A stretch of 64,000 bases of DNA, taken from positions 1-64,000 of the forward strand of contig NZ_QPJV01000013.1 of the NCBI RefSeq assembly GCF_003337315.1, read 5' to 3'. The stretch comes from Vagococcus fluvialis (GTDB lineage Bacteria; Bacillota; Bacilli; Lactobacillales; Vagococcaceae). Under the pieces are notes generated by a model. It was not told where the DNA came from and searched no databases. It was given only the letters and a program-made list of their open reading frames with translations. A program made the translations under genes and the position numbers. Positions 1-7,712 of this stretch are shown here, piece by piece; the first letter of the stretch is position 1, and each line of letters starts with the position of its first letter.

Positions 1-21
1 GCCTTATTAAAATTAAATAAC

Positions 22-66
22 TAAAAAAGATGATAAATCTGAGAGTAATCTCAAGTTTATCATCTT
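22..66 (-). terminator. Rho-independent terminator of mvaS-mvaA
   Basis: Read leftward, the arms AAGATGATAAA and TTTATCATCTT are perfectly complementary (11 bp) and are followed by a run of T. It lies about 70 bases past the mvaA stop. The T run is only on the minus-strand side. Confidence 0.85.
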
Positions 67-134
67 ATATATCCGACTCATCAGTCCGATTTGACAAAGA
101 GCCTTTTTATTTAGGTCTTAGGTTATAAATCTAA

Positions 135-1415
135 TTATTTATCTCGTAAAGTCATTAATAATTCTTTTGCGATAGCAGAATTCATTTTAGGTGCTAGTCG
201 TAATTGATTAGCAATGATTTCAATTTCTTCATTTTGAGCACCAACTTGTATGGCAAGAGAGCTAGCATGAAGACTCATGTGTCCTTTTTGAATGCCATCA
301 CTTACTAAAGCTCTAAGTGCAGCGAAGTTTTGGGCAAGTCCGACGCATAAAACAATTCTAGAAAGTTCCTCAGATGTGGTAACACCTAAAAGTTCTAAAT
401 TGCTTTTAGCAAGAGGCAAGACAGAGATAGCTCCGCCAACTGTTCCAAGAACCATTGGTAAAGTTAATTCTCCAACTAAATTGTCTTCTACAACTTCCCA
501 ATTAGTCATTCCTTGATAACGACCATTTTTACTAGCAAAAGCATGAGCTCCAGCCTCAACTGCGCGAGGATCATTTCCAGTGGCAATCACAACAGAGTCA
601 ATACCATTCATAATTCCTTTATTGTGTGTTGCTGCTCGGTGCGGGTCAAGTTTTGCATAAAGAGAAGCTTCAGCAATTTTTTGACCTAATTCCTGACCAG
701 AAAAATTCTTCGTTTCAAGGTCTGTTAAAGGAACCTCACACGTAGCAGTCACAAGTGCTTCAGTATTGTAATTACTTAAAATAGACATTAAAGAAGCACC
801 ATTTGTTAATTCCAAAATAAAAGGAGTTAGCCCTTCTAAAATAGTATTAATAATATTCGCTCCCATAGCATCTTTTGTTTCAATTAAGAGATAAACAGTT
901 AAAAACTCTTTGTCAGTAATAGTTGTATCTTTTATAATTTTGACATAAAAATCTTTTAGACCACCACCACGACTATGAATAGAAGGGTGGGCTTCCTTAG
1001 CTAAAGTGAAGATTTGGTCTTTATTTTTTTCAATTTTTAATTTAGCTGCTTCAATATCTGGAATATCTTTTAAGATGATTTGTCCTATTAACTCACGCTT
1101 AGAAATAGAAGTAGAAAACCCGTTACGACTAAGAATTTTAGCAGAGTTACTACAAGCAGCAATAACTGAAGGTTCTTCAACAACCATCGGAATAACTTTC
1201 TTCTCTCCATCAATGATAAAATTTAGAGCAACTCCTTCAGGTAGAGGAAACTGGCTAATTTGATTTTCAATCAAAGAATTTGCTACGTCTTCCGTTAGAA
1301 GAGGCGTTTTTTGATAAAGTTCTTTATCTGAATCAGAGATAATCCCTTGATTTACTAGTGTATCTAATCGCTCCACTCGTGTTTGTTGATAGAATTTTTT
1401 ATTTTCTTGACTCAA
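135..1415 (-). CDS. mvaA: Hydroxymethylglutaryl-CoA reductase, class II (degradative-type fold)
   Basis: This enzyme reduces HMG-CoA to mevalonate, the committed step of the mevalonate route to isopentenyl diphosphate, in the cytosol. The 426-residue protein shows the family motifs DAMGAN, a KLDPHRAATHNKGI block with the active-site lysine, GTVGGA, and the C-terminal catalytic-histidine motif GHMSLH near residue 380. The start is TTG: AAGGAG lies 8 bases upstream and overlaps the stop of mvaS, so the two genes are translated as an operon. In Enterococcus this activity is fused to acetoacetyl-CoA thiolase (MvaE); here it stands alone and no thiolase gene is in the window. Function is firm from the motifs and the mvaS neighbour. 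Confidence 0.95.
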   Translation of the reverse strand: MSQENKKFYQQTRVERLDTLVNQGIISDSDKELYQKTPLLTEDVANSLIENQISQFPLPEGVALNFIIDGEKKVIPMVVEEPSVIAACSNSAKILSRNGFSTSISKRELIGQIILKDIPDIEAAKLKIEKNKDQIFTLAKEAHPSIHSRGGGLKDFYVKIIKDTTITDKEFLTVYLLIETKDAMGANIINTILEGLTPFILELTNGASLMSILSNYNTEALVTATCEVPLTDLETKNFSGQELGQKIAEASLYAKLDPHRAATHNKGIMNGIDSVVIATGNDPRAVEAGAHAFASKNGRYQGMTNWEVVEDNLVGELTLPMVLGTVGGAISVLPLAKSNLELLGVTTSEELSRIVLCVGLAQNFAALRALVSDGIQKGHMSLHASSLAIQVGAQNEEIEIIANQLRLAPKMNSAIAKELLMTLRDK

Positions 1416-1427
1416 ATCAGATTCTCC

Positions 1428-2600
1428 TTATTGACGTTCATTGTAATGTCTTTGATGCTCACTAATGCTTGATAAATAGAAATGACTTTTATCATATTTT
1501 GCTTCACTTAGTGGATGAATACCGTCTGTTTTAGGCAATTCTTTTGTAAAAATAGCTTCATATTCTTCAATAGATAAATCATAACGATTATTTATCATTG
1601 CTTGATGCTCATCTTTAAGTAAGTGTTTTTCATAACCTTCAACTAATCTACCTGAGAAGATTTCACCAACAGCTCCAGAACCATAGCTAAAGAAACCAAT
1701 TAAGTCATTTGCTTTAAGTGTATTGTCATCACTATCTAATAATGACATTAAACTTAAATACAATGAACCTGTATAAATATTTCCAATATTTCGTGTATAA
1801 TCAGTTGATAATTCGTAATTTGTTAATAATAAATCAGAAACTTCTTGTGACTCATTTTCAAGAACAGGTAATAAAGCTTTTTTTCCCATTTTGCTATAAG
1901 GTAAATGGAAACAAAAGGCTTTGAAATCTGCTATCTTATAAGAACTTCTAGTTGAAAATTCTTCCCAAATAGTTGTAAAGAATTTAACATAAGCTTCATT
2001 TGAAAATTTCCCATCTACAATAGCTGTATCACGGTAATTTGGACGCCAGAAGTCAAAAATGCTTTCAGTCATAGAAACAGATGTATCTTCAATTTCAAGA
2101 ATTCTTGGATTCTCACTAATTAACATAGCAACTGCTCCAGCTCCTTGAGTAACTTCACCAGACGTATTTAAACCATATCTAGAAATATCAGAACCAATCA
2201 CAAGGGCTTTTCTACCTGGATGAGCTTTGATGTAGTCTTTTGCCATCATTAAACCAGCAGTTGCTCCGTAACAAGCATGTTTAACTTCAACTGATTTAGC
2301 AAAGGGTTGAATATTAAGTAGTTGATGAATAAAAGAAGCTGATGATTTTGATTCATCAATTCCTGTTTCAGTACCTACAACAATTAAATCGATTTTGTTT
2401 AAGTCATCTGCATCTAAAATTGGTAAAGAGGCGTTTGCCCCCATAGAAACAGTATCTTGAGTAATGGTAGGTACCGCCATTTTTGATTGTCCGATTCCTA
2501 CTGTAAATTTATTTGGATCAATGCCACGATGTTCAGCCAAAGTAACTAAATCGATATAAGTATTTGGCGTGAAAAAATTCATTTTATCTATTCCGATCAA
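1428..2600 (-). CDS. mvaS: Hydroxymethylglutaryl-CoA synthase
   Basis: Condenses acetyl-CoA with acetoacetyl-CoA to HMG-CoA, feeding mvaA 12 bases downstream. The protein starts MIGIDKMNFFTP, as bacterial MvaS does, and has the catalytic glutamate in GTETGIDES, the acyl-accepting cysteine in HACYGATAG near residue 110, and the histidine in FHLPYSKMGKKAL. A longer frame opens with GTG at 2609, but that GTG is buried in the ribosome site. AGGAG at 2609-2613 is 8 bases from TTG at 2600, which gives the conserved N-terminus (390 residues). Both mva genes therefore use TTG starts. Confidence 0.95.
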   Translation of the reverse strand: MIGIDKMNFFTPNTYIDLVTLAEHRGIDPNKFTVGIGQSKMAVPTITQDTVSMGANASLPILDADDLNKIDLIVVGTETGIDESKSSASFIHQLLNIQPFAKSVEVKHACYGATAGLMMAKDYIKAHPGRKALVIGSDISRYGLNTSGEVTQGAGAVAMLISENPRILEIEDTSVSMTESIFDFWRPNYRDTAIVDGKFSNEAYVKFFTTIWEEFSTRSSYKIADFKAFCFHLPYSKMGKKALLPVLENESQEVSDLLLTNYELSTDYTRNIGNIYTGSLYLSLMSLLDSDDNTLKANDLIGFFSYGSGAVGEIFSGRLVEGYEKHLLKDEHQAMINNRYDLSIEEYEAIFTKELPKTDGIHPLSEAKYDKSHFYLSSISEHQRHYNERQ

Positions 2601-2722
2601 GATTAACACTCCTAATTAATTAATTAAACCTTTGTCATTTTATCATACATTTTAATAAGACTATAGTAATCCTATTAATTTTATAAATACTTTAATCTTT
2701 CTTATGATATAACCTAAAGGAA

Positions 2723-2737
2723 AGAGAGCGTTTTCTT
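2723..2737 (-). promoter_or_regulatory. cre-like (CcpA) site upstream of mvaS
   Basis: On the minus strand AAGAAAACGCTCTCT matches the cre consensus WTGNAANCGNWNNCW at all but one of its positions. It lies about 120 bases upstream of the mvaS start and next to the L25 terminator. Carbon control of the mevalonate genes would be an inference; a chance match in AT-rich DNA is possible. Confidence 0.35.
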
Positions 2738-2742
2738 TTTAA

Positions 2743-2780
2743 GAATAAGAAAAGAGGTTAACCTACAAAAGGTCAACCTC
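2743..2780 (-). terminator. Terminator of the L25 gene
   Basis: Reading leftward, GAGGTTGACCT and AGGTTAACCTC form a stem with a short loop, followed by TTTTCTTATTC. It sits just past the stop of the L25 gene. Confidence 0.85.
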
Positions 2781-2792
2781 AAGTTTAAATTT

Positions 2793-3410
2793 TTATTCAG
2801 CTGCTTTTTCAGTAATAACTTCTGGTTCAGCAGGTGAAGCTGCTTCATCGTCCTCTTCAACAGCAACTAATTCAGCTACTGCACAAATTTGCTCTTCAGC
2901 ATCTGTAACGATAGTGAAGCCATCTTGTTTAGGTAAATCACCAATCACCATTGAATCTCCAATAGCCATTTCAGTGATATCAACTTCTACACGTTCAGGT
3001 AATTTATCAGGTGTTGCTGATACCATAACAGTGTAAATATTTTGCTCAAGAACACCACCAGCTTTAACGCCTTTTGAAGTTCCAACTAAAACTAATTCAG
3101 CTTCAACTTCAACTTCTTCATTCATGTCAACTGCTAAGAATTGAGCGTGAATCCACTCTCTAGAAAAAGTATCTAGTTGATAGTCTTGTAATAGTGTACT
3201 GATTTTTTTACCATCTAAATCTAAAGTGTACACAGCGTTTAATCCATTTTCACGGATAGCTTTGTCTAATTCATGGGCATCAACTGAAAACGAAATGTTT
3301 TCCATTTTGTTACCATGAACAGCACTTGGTACTCTTCCTTCTGCTCTTAACTTTGTACGGATAGAACGTGGTCTAACCGCTCTTTTTTCTGCTTTTAATA
3401 CTACTGACAT
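2793..3410 (-). CDS. rplY: 50S ribosomal protein L25 / general stress protein Ctc
   Basis: Binds 5S rRNA in the large ribosomal subunit. The long, two-domain form (205 residues) has the N-terminal L25 core (about 1-90) and the TL5/Ctc beta-domain (about 95-190), ending in an acidic alanine/glutamate tail. The ATG follows TAAAGGAGG with good spacing. The gene is monocistronic, with a strong terminator after it and a leader of roughly 270 bases before it. In Bacillus ctc is stress-induced; no SigB promoter is evident here. Confidence 0.93.
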   Translation of the reverse strand: MSVVLKAEKRAVRPRSIRTKLRAEGRVPSAVHGNKMENISFSVDAHELDKAIRENGLNAVYTLDLDGKKISTLLQDYQLDTFSREWIHAQFLAVDMNEEVEVEAELVLVGTSKGVKAGGVLEQNIYTVMVSATPDKLPERVEVDITEMAIGDSMVIGDLPKQDGFTIVTDAEEQICAVAELVAVEEDDEAASPAEPEVITEKAAE

Positions 3411-3683
3411 AAATAATCTTCCTCCTTTAGAATAAAATCTTCATTCGGTTCGTTATTTAGTTCTGCAGTGTTAACCGAGAATTGAGCCTGTCGATTATCA
3501 TGCGCTTAAAAAATGAATGTCAGCATTTTTAAGTGACGAACCATAAACTTACAAATTGATTAGGCGATTTTAATCGAATAGAAAAAGATATTCAAAATTA
3601 AAACAACAGAATTTCATACTTAGACACTCTGTTAATTGCCTGCTCATCATGATTCAAAAAACCACACTATAATATAAGCTTAT
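3411..3683 (-). promoter_or_regulatory. Long structured 5' leader of rplY
   Basis: No gene lies between 3411 and 3765. A promoter candidate (TTGACC at 3713-3718, 17-base spacer, TATGGT at 3690-3695, minus strand) would give a leader of about 270 bases. It holds a long-range pairing of GGTTCGTCACTTA (3530-3542) with TAAATAACGAACC (3447-3459). A local hairpin CTTAAAAATG/CATTTTTTAAG (3505-3533) shares four bases with that helix, so the two may exclude each other. A third stem, AACAGA/TCTGTT, lies further upstream. There is no T-box motif. Whether it regulates L25 is unknown. Confidence 0.45.
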
Positions 3684-3689
3684 GTATTA

Positions 3690-3718
3690 ACCATACTTCT
3701 TATCCGATAAAAGGTCAA
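3690..3718 (-). promoter_or_regulatory. Candidate promoter of rplY
   Basis: TTGACC and TATGGT are separated by exactly 17 bases on the minus strand. The -35 is near consensus; the -10 is 4 of 6. Confidence 0.45.
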
Positions 3719-3765
3719 GTAATAACTTTATATTTTATTTTTTATAACTATTGTCCTTTTTAATT

Positions 3766-4803
3766 TTATGATAAGGAACTAAATAAGTATTTATTAACTA
3801 ATTGTTCAGTAGCGTTAATTGAATCAATATGAGTGCGTTCAAAAGCATGACTAGCTTCAATACCAGCACCAATTAAACCATGTTTAACATCAGCTCCGGC
3901 TTTCATTGCAGCAGAAGCATCACTACCATAAAATGGATAAATATCTAATTGGTAAGGAATATTATTTTCTTTTGCTATATTAACAAAATGATTTCTTAAA
4001 CCAAGGTGATAAGGCCCGCTACTGTCTTTTACACAAATAGAAACAGTATATTCATCTGTTTGTTGATCATCTCCCATAGCTCCCATATCAACTGCTAAGT
4101 ATTCAACCACTCGTTCATCAATATTTGAGTTACCACCATAACCGATTTCTTCGTTATTTGAGAAGAAGAAGTGAGTCGTATAAGGTAATTCTTCCTTTGA
4201 TTGACTTAATTTAATTAAAAATTGGATTAAAATAGCAGCACTCACTTTATCATCTAAATGACGAGATTTAATAAATCCTGAATCAGTTATTTCAGTACGA
4301 GGGTCAAAACTAATAAAATCACCAACTTGAATACCTAATTTTTTAGTATCTTCTTTTGAAAATGTTTTTTCATCTAAGCGAACTTCCATATTATCTTGAT
4401 TTCTTTCAGCAGAGCCAGCATCTTTATAAACATGGACACTTGTTTGATGCATTAAAATAGTACCAGTTATTTCTTTTCCAGATTGTGTATGAATTTTACA
4501 GTATTCACCTTCGATTGAGTTGTATCTAAAACCACCAACTAAATCTAATTTTAATCGACCATCTGGTTTTATTGCTTTAACCATAGCTCCTAATGTATCA
4601 ATATGAGCTGTAATAAAGCGGTGGTTCTCAGTATCTTTACCTGGTACCGTAACAATCAGGCTACCCTTTCTGTTTAGCTTAGATTTATAACCTGACTGGC
4701 TTAAAAAAGTATCGATATAGTTAATTATTGTTGCTGTATTTCCAGTAGGAGAGGGGATGTTGGTTAATTTTTCTACTAATTTGATTGTTGATAAAGTTGT
4801 CAT
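3766..4803 (-). CDS. M42-family metallo-aminopeptidase (glutamyl aminopeptidase / endoglucanase-like)
   Basis: A cytosolic di-zinc aminopeptidase that trims peptides. The M42 signature runs through the protein: an HIDT metal site (RFITAHIDTLGAM), the KSRHLDDKVSAA segment, the catalytic glutamates in SNNEEIGYGG, an AVDMGAMG aspartate, and the late histidine in GIEASHAFERTH. The preferred start is ATG at 4803, preceded by AGAAGGA, which gives 345 residues; an upstream in-frame ATG lacks a ribosome site. It is transcribed alone. PepA/YsdC/FrvX subfamily and substrate cannot be settled by eye. Confidence 0.88.
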   Translation of the reverse strand: MTTLSTIKLVEKLTNIPSPTGNTATIINYIDTFLSQSGYKSKLNRKGSLIVTVPGKDTENHRFITAHIDTLGAMVKAIKPDGRLKLDLVGGFRYNSIEGEYCKIHTQSGKEITGTILMHQTSVHVYKDAGSAERNQDNMEVRLDEKTFSKEDTKKLGIQVGDFISFDPRTEITDSGFIKSRHLDDKVSAAILIQFLIKLSQSKEELPYTTHFFFSNNEEIGYGGNSNIDERVVEYLAVDMGAMGDDQQTDEYTVSICVKDSSGPYHLGLRNHFVNIAKENNIPYQLDIYPFYGSDASAAMKAGADVKHGLIGAGIEASHAFERTHIDSINATEQLVNKYLFSSLS

Positions 4804-4834
4804 GTAAATCCTTCTTTCTAAAAATAATACTTTC

Positions 4835-4863
4835 ATTATACCGATAGATATTTATAAAACCAA
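4835..4863 (-). promoter_or_regulatory. Promoter of the M42 aminopeptidase gene
   Basis: On the minus strand TTGGTT (4858-4863) and a perfect TATAAT (4835-4840) are 17 bases apart, about 30 bases upstream of the start codon. Confidence 0.7.
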
Positions 4864-4874
4864 CTAAGTGACAC

Positions 4875-4910
4875 AAAAAAACCTAAGTCAGAGTTAAAAA
4901 TGACTTAGGT
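4875..4910 (-). terminator. Terminator downstream of the NapA-type antiporter
   Basis: A perfect ACCTAAGTCA/TGACTTAGGT stem (4881-4910) is followed leftward by T6. Confidence 0.85.
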
Positions 4911-4921
4911 GTTATGTAAAA

Positions 4922-4974
4922 TATCTTTACTAAAGTTTCTCTATCTTTAGCGAGAGGGGAATTTTAGTAGAGAT
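4922..4974 (-). other. Extra long hairpin in the antiporter 3' UTR
   Basis: ATCTTTACTAAA pairs with TTTAGTAGAGAT over 12 bp with one wobble, and a second short stem (TCTC/GAGA) lies inside the loop. It falls between the antiporter stop and its terminator and has no T run of its own. It may stabilise the mRNA or be a small RNA element; its function is unknown. Confidence 0.45.
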
Positions 4975-4982
4975 GTTTTAAG

Positions 4983-6176
4983 TTATGTTGTTACAGATTC
5001 AGCATCATCATTTTCTTCTAAGCTAATACTAAACTTAAGAAGTAGTGGAGAAATAAGAGTTGTAACAATAATTGAAGCAATCACAACAGTGAAGAAGGTA
5101 TCTGATATATAACCTAATTCTTGTCCGATTTTTGCTACAATTAAAGCCATTTCACCACGAGATACTAAACCAGAACCTACAACAAATGCAGATTTTCTAT
5201 TAACCTTCATAATTCGTGAACCTAGATAACCACCAACTAATTTTGTTGCAATTGCACCAACTGAAAGAATCAGGATTAACCAAAATTGTGTAAATAAAGC
5301 TTCTACATGAATACCTAATCCAATGGAAACAAAGAAGATAGGAATAAATAAGCTATTTCCAATTGTATCTAAATCGGATTCAATTTCATGACTTGATTCA
5401 TGTGTAGATAACATAACTCCAATAAAGAAAGCACCGATGATATCGCTTAGTCCCATTTCTTCTGCAAAAATAGTAAAGGCAAAACATAAAACAAGTGCCA
5501 TAGCAGTTTTGGCTTTAATAGCATTTATCTTAGAAGTCATATCCATAACAGGTTTAATGAGATACTTTGCGATTAAATAGGTAATAACAAAGAATAAAAC
5601 TTTTTTACCAATTACATCCCATAGCATTGGTAAAGTAAATCCAACAGTTGAATCAAAATTAACAACAGCTGTAAAAATGCTGATTAAGAGAACAACAAAC
5701 GTATCATCTAAAATAGCAGCACCTAAAGTGATTGCGCCTGCTTCATTGTCTAGATAATTGTACTCCTTGAGTACTTGAACGGTAATACTTAGTGAGGTGG
5801 CACTAAAGATAATGCCTAAAAAGAGTGATTCTGGAGTTCCCATGCCAATAAGTTGGCCGAGAATTGTAATGAAGATAAATGGGACAAATACACCAAAAGT
5901 AGCAACCATAATAGCTGGTTTTAGATACTTTTTAAGTAATCCCAAATCGCTTTCGAGTCCGACTAAAAACATAAGTAGAATAATTCCTATTTCTGCAAAT
6001 AGATGAATACCTTCTGTTTCACGTACAAGATTCAATAATGCTGGTCCAATGAGTAGCCCGACAGTTAATTCTCCAAAAACAACTGGAAGATTAAATCTGT
6101 TACAAAGATGACCGGCTATCTTTGTACCGAGTAAAATAAAGATGACCATTTTTAATAATTCAAAGGTCAAAAACAT
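4983..6176 (-). CDS. napA: Cation:proton antiporter, CPA2/NapA family
   Basis: An integral membrane exchanger, probably Na+(K+)/H+, of the NapA/KefB type, used in pH and salt tolerance. The 397-residue sequence has about 12 hydrophobic segments, the N-terminal FGELTVGLLIGP motif of the family, a GIILLMFLVGLE helix, an unwound-helix region (AAILDDTFVV) with the paired aspartates expected for electrogenic CPA2 members, and a late SRGEMALIV motif. It has no C-terminal TrkA-N domain, so it resembles NapA rather than full-length Kef. ATG at 6176 is kept; TTG at 6170 also has good spacing from AAGGAG. It is a single-gene unit ending in the terminator at 4875-4910. Confidence 0.88.
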   Translation of the reverse strand: MFLTFELLKMVIFILLGTKIAGHLCNRFNLPVVFGELTVGLLIGPALLNLVRETEGIHLFAEIGIILLMFLVGLESDLGLLKKYLKPAIMVATFGVFVPFIFITILGQLIGMGTPESLFLGIIFSATSLSITVQVLKEYNYLDNEAGAITLGAAILDDTFVVLLISIFTAVVNFDSTVGFTLPMLWDVIGKKVLFFVITYLIAKYLIKPVMDMTSKINAIKAKTAMALVLCFAFTIFAEEMGLSDIIGAFFIGVMLSTHESSHEIESDLDTIGNSLFIPIFFVSIGLGIHVEALFTQFWLILILSVGAIATKLVGGYLGSRIMKVNRKSAFVVGSGLVSRGEMALIVAKIGQELGYISDTFFTVVIASIIVTTLISPLLLKFSISLEENDDAESVTT

Positions 6177-6261
6177 CCTCTCCTTCTAATATTTAATTTT
6201 TATTACATATATATAGTACCAGATTAGAAAATAACAATGCAATTTTTATGCACAAAAATTT

Positions 6262-6297
6262 TAAAAAAAGAACAGTCGTTAAATTCTAACGACTGTT
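6262..6297 (-). terminator. Terminator of the small SOS membrane-protein gene
   Basis: AACAGTCGTTA/TAACGACTGTT forms a perfect stem overlapping the stop codon, followed leftward by CTTTTTTT. Confidence 0.88.
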
Positions 6298-6495
6298 TCT
6301 ATAAGCATATTGAGGATTTTCTTTTAAGAATTTTTCATATTGTTTACGTTTATAGCTTTTTTCATCCCATAACATTAACCAAATCATAGTAAGGGGAGTT
6401 AATACAATCAAAGCAGCCTGCCAACCTAATGTACCTAAAATAATACCTAACACCAAAACGATTAATAATAATGCATATCTTCTAATTGCTTCCAT
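6286..6495 (-). CDS. Small SOS-controlled membrane protein, unknown function
   Basis: I do not recognise the family with confidence. The 69-residue protein begins MEAIRRYALLLIVLV, has two closely spaced hydrophobic segments (about residues 7-22 and 25-43), then a charged tail rich in Lys, Tyr and Asn (about 46-69) likely on the cytosolic side. ATG at 6495 is chosen because AAGGAG lies 8 bases upstream. It has its own promoter with two LexA boxes, separate from lexA just upstream on the same strand. Bacillus YneA and Staphylococcus SosA are small SOS-induced division inhibitors found beside lexA, but YneA has a LysM domain and both have an outside C-terminus, unlike this hairpin topology. A division or membrane role is only an inference. 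Confidence 0.75.
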   Translation of the reverse strand: MEAIRRYALLLIVLVLGIILGTLGWQAALIVLTPLTMIWLMLWDEKSYKRKQYEKFLKENPQYAYRNSR

Positions 6496-6518
6496 TTCCT
6501 TCACTCCTTAAAATGTTA

Positions 6519-6532
6519 AGAACGTTTGTTCG
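6519..6532 (-). promoter_or_regulatory. LexA (SOS) box A upstream of the small membrane gene
   Basis: On the minus strand CGAACAAACGTTCT differs from the Gram-positive SOS box CGAACNNNNGTTCG only at the last base. It lies just after the transcription start expected from the promoter at 6548-6576. Confidence 0.85.
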
Positions 6533-6547
6533 TCTCTTTATATTTTC

Positions 6548-6576
6548 ATTATACAAACAAACGTTCTCTTTGTAAA
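6548..6576 (-). promoter_or_regulatory. SOS promoter with LexA box B in its spacer
   Basis: TTTACA (6571-6576) and TATAAT (6548-6553) are exactly 17 bases apart on the minus strand. The spacer contains AGAACGTTTGTTTG (6554-6567), a LexA box with two departures from consensus, so bound LexA would cover the promoter. Confidence 0.85.
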
Positions 6577-6578
6577 GA

Positions 6579-6608
6579 AAAAAATAAAGCAAATTTGCTT
6601 TATTTTTT
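6579..6608 (-). terminator. Terminator of lexA
   Basis: A perfect palindrome centred on GCAAATTTGC and flanked by A and T runs overlaps the lexA stop codon. It would end lexA transcription just before the SOS promoter. Confidence 0.75.
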
Positions 6609-7227
6609 AAATATGATTTCGATATAGGCCAACTACTTTACCAAGAATAGATACATTATCTAAAATAATAGGATCTAGACTATCATTTTCAGGTTGTAAT
6701 CTAAAGTGAGTTGTTTCTTTGAAGAATCGTTTACATGTTGCTTCGTTTTCATCTGTCATAGCAATAACAACATCACCATTTGTAGCAGTTGATTGTTTTC
6801 TTACAATGACATGATCACCGTCGAAGATACCAGCATTAATCATACTCTCTCCGCGAATTGTTAACATAAATAAACTGCTTTCTTCATATTTTAAATCTGG
6901 TGGTAGTGGAAAGAAGTCAGATGCTTCTTCTACAGCTAATATTGGTTCTCCAGCTGTTACGACACCAAGCATTGGTATTGTAGTAGGGCGAACACCTATG
7001 ACATCTAGGCCTTCAGGTGTTAATTCAATAGCACGTGGTTTAGTCGGGTCTCTTAAAATTAATCCTTTTTTTTCTAGACGAGATAAATGACCATGAACAG
7101 TTGAAGTCGATGATAGATTTACAGCTTCTCCGATTTCTCTAACAGTAGGTGGATAACCTCTTTCTTCGACTTGTTCATAAATATACTTTAAGACATCAAT
7201 TTGTCTTGAAGATTGTTTTTTCGTCAT
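6607..7227 (-). CDS. lexA: SOS response repressor LexA
   Basis: Represses DNA-damage genes and cleaves itself when RecA filaments form. The 206-residue protein has an N-terminal winged HTH (about 1-65, [14 protein letters not shown] recognition region) and a C-terminal S24 peptidase domain with the Ala92-Gly93 cleavage site (VVTAGEP), Ser128 (GESM) and Lys166 (TCKRF). ATG at 7227 is chosen because GGAG lies just upstream; a longer in-frame start has no ribosome site. A LexA box overlaps its own -35, so it is autoregulated. It is divergent from ynzC, as in Bacillus. Confidence 0.96.
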   Translation of the reverse strand: MTKKQSSRQIDVLKYIYEQVEERGYPPTVREIGEAVNLSSTSTVHGHLSRLEKKGLILRDPTKPRAIELTPEGLDVIGVRPTTIPMLGVVTAGEPILAVEEASDFFPLPPDLKYEESSLFMLTIRGESMINAGIFDGDHVIVRKQSTATNGDVVIAMTDENEATCKRFFKETTHFRLQPENDSLDPIILDNVSILGKVVGLYRNHI

Positions 7228-7253
7228 AAGCTTTCTCCATTTCTTTTTTTTTG

Positions 7254-7282
7254 AGTGTAACATATCTGAGTAAATAAATCAA
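7254..7282 (-). promoter_or_regulatory. Promoter of lexA
   Basis: TTGATT (7277-7282) and TACACT (7254-7259) are 17 bases apart on the minus strand. The -35 overlaps the LexA box at 7280-7293. Confidence 0.7.
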
Positions 7283-7293
7283 ACGGGTGTTCG
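7280..7293. promoter_or_regulatory. LexA box shared by lexA and ynzC
   Basis: CAAACGGGTGTTCG matches CGAACNNNNGTTCG with one change. It overlaps the lexA -35 on one strand and ends 17 bases before TATAAT (7311-7316) of the divergent ynzC promoter, so a single site can control both genes. Confidence 0.85.
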
Positions 7294-7373
7294 CTTTTTT
7301 AGAGTGGTAATATAATTGTGCTTTTATCTTAATTAAGCTAAAATTATAAATGAAATAAAGGGAGGTAGAACTT

Positions 7374-7616
7374 ATGTTAAGTAAAGAAAAAATGGCTCGT
7401 ATTAACGAGTTGGCAAAAAAATCAAAAACAGAAATTGGTTTAACAGATGCTGAGAAACAAGAACAAAAAGAATTAAGAGAAGAGTATATCGAACGTTTTA
7501 GAGGTGGTATGCGTAATCATATAGAAGGAATGAAAGTAGTCGACAATGATGGCAATGATGTAACTCCTGATAAATTGAAAGAAATTCAAAAAAATAAAGG
7601 TCTTCACGGTAGATAA
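7374..7616 (+). CDS. ynzC: DUF896 (YnzC) family protein
   Basis: A small soluble helical protein of 80 residues. The family hallmark is an N-terminal helix pair (about 1-45: [15 protein letters not shown], then [14 protein letters not shown]) followed by a less ordered tail ([10 protein letters not shown]). GGGAGG precedes the ATG. In Bacillus subtilis ynzC is the last gene of the SOS-controlled yneA-yneB-ynzC operon and precedes tkt; here yneA and yneB are absent but ynzC keeps its place between lexA and tkt and the LexA box. Molecular function is not known. Confidence 0.9.
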   Translation: MLSKEKMARINELAKKSKTEIGLTDAEKQEQKELREEYIERFRGGMRNHIEGMKVVDNDGNDVTPDKLKEIQKNKGLHGR

Positions 7617-7641
7617 AAATTTATTAAAACCTTGGAACCAC

Positions 7642-7670
7642 TTGCAAAAGTGGACTAATAGCTGTACAAT
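7642..7670 (+). promoter_or_regulatory. Promoter of transketolase gene
   Basis: TTGCAA (7642-7647), a 17-base spacer and TACAAT (7665-7670). A short CCACTT/AAGTGG inverted repeat overlaps the -35. Confidence 0.7.
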
Positions 7671-7712
7671 ACAATAAAGGTAAAATAAACCTAAATAGGA
7701 GGATGTTTTTTT

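Noticed and set aside
3411-3765. T-box or known metabolite riboswitch ahead of rplY
   Set aside because: No T-box core sequence, and no conserved riboswitch core that I recognise; only generic helices.
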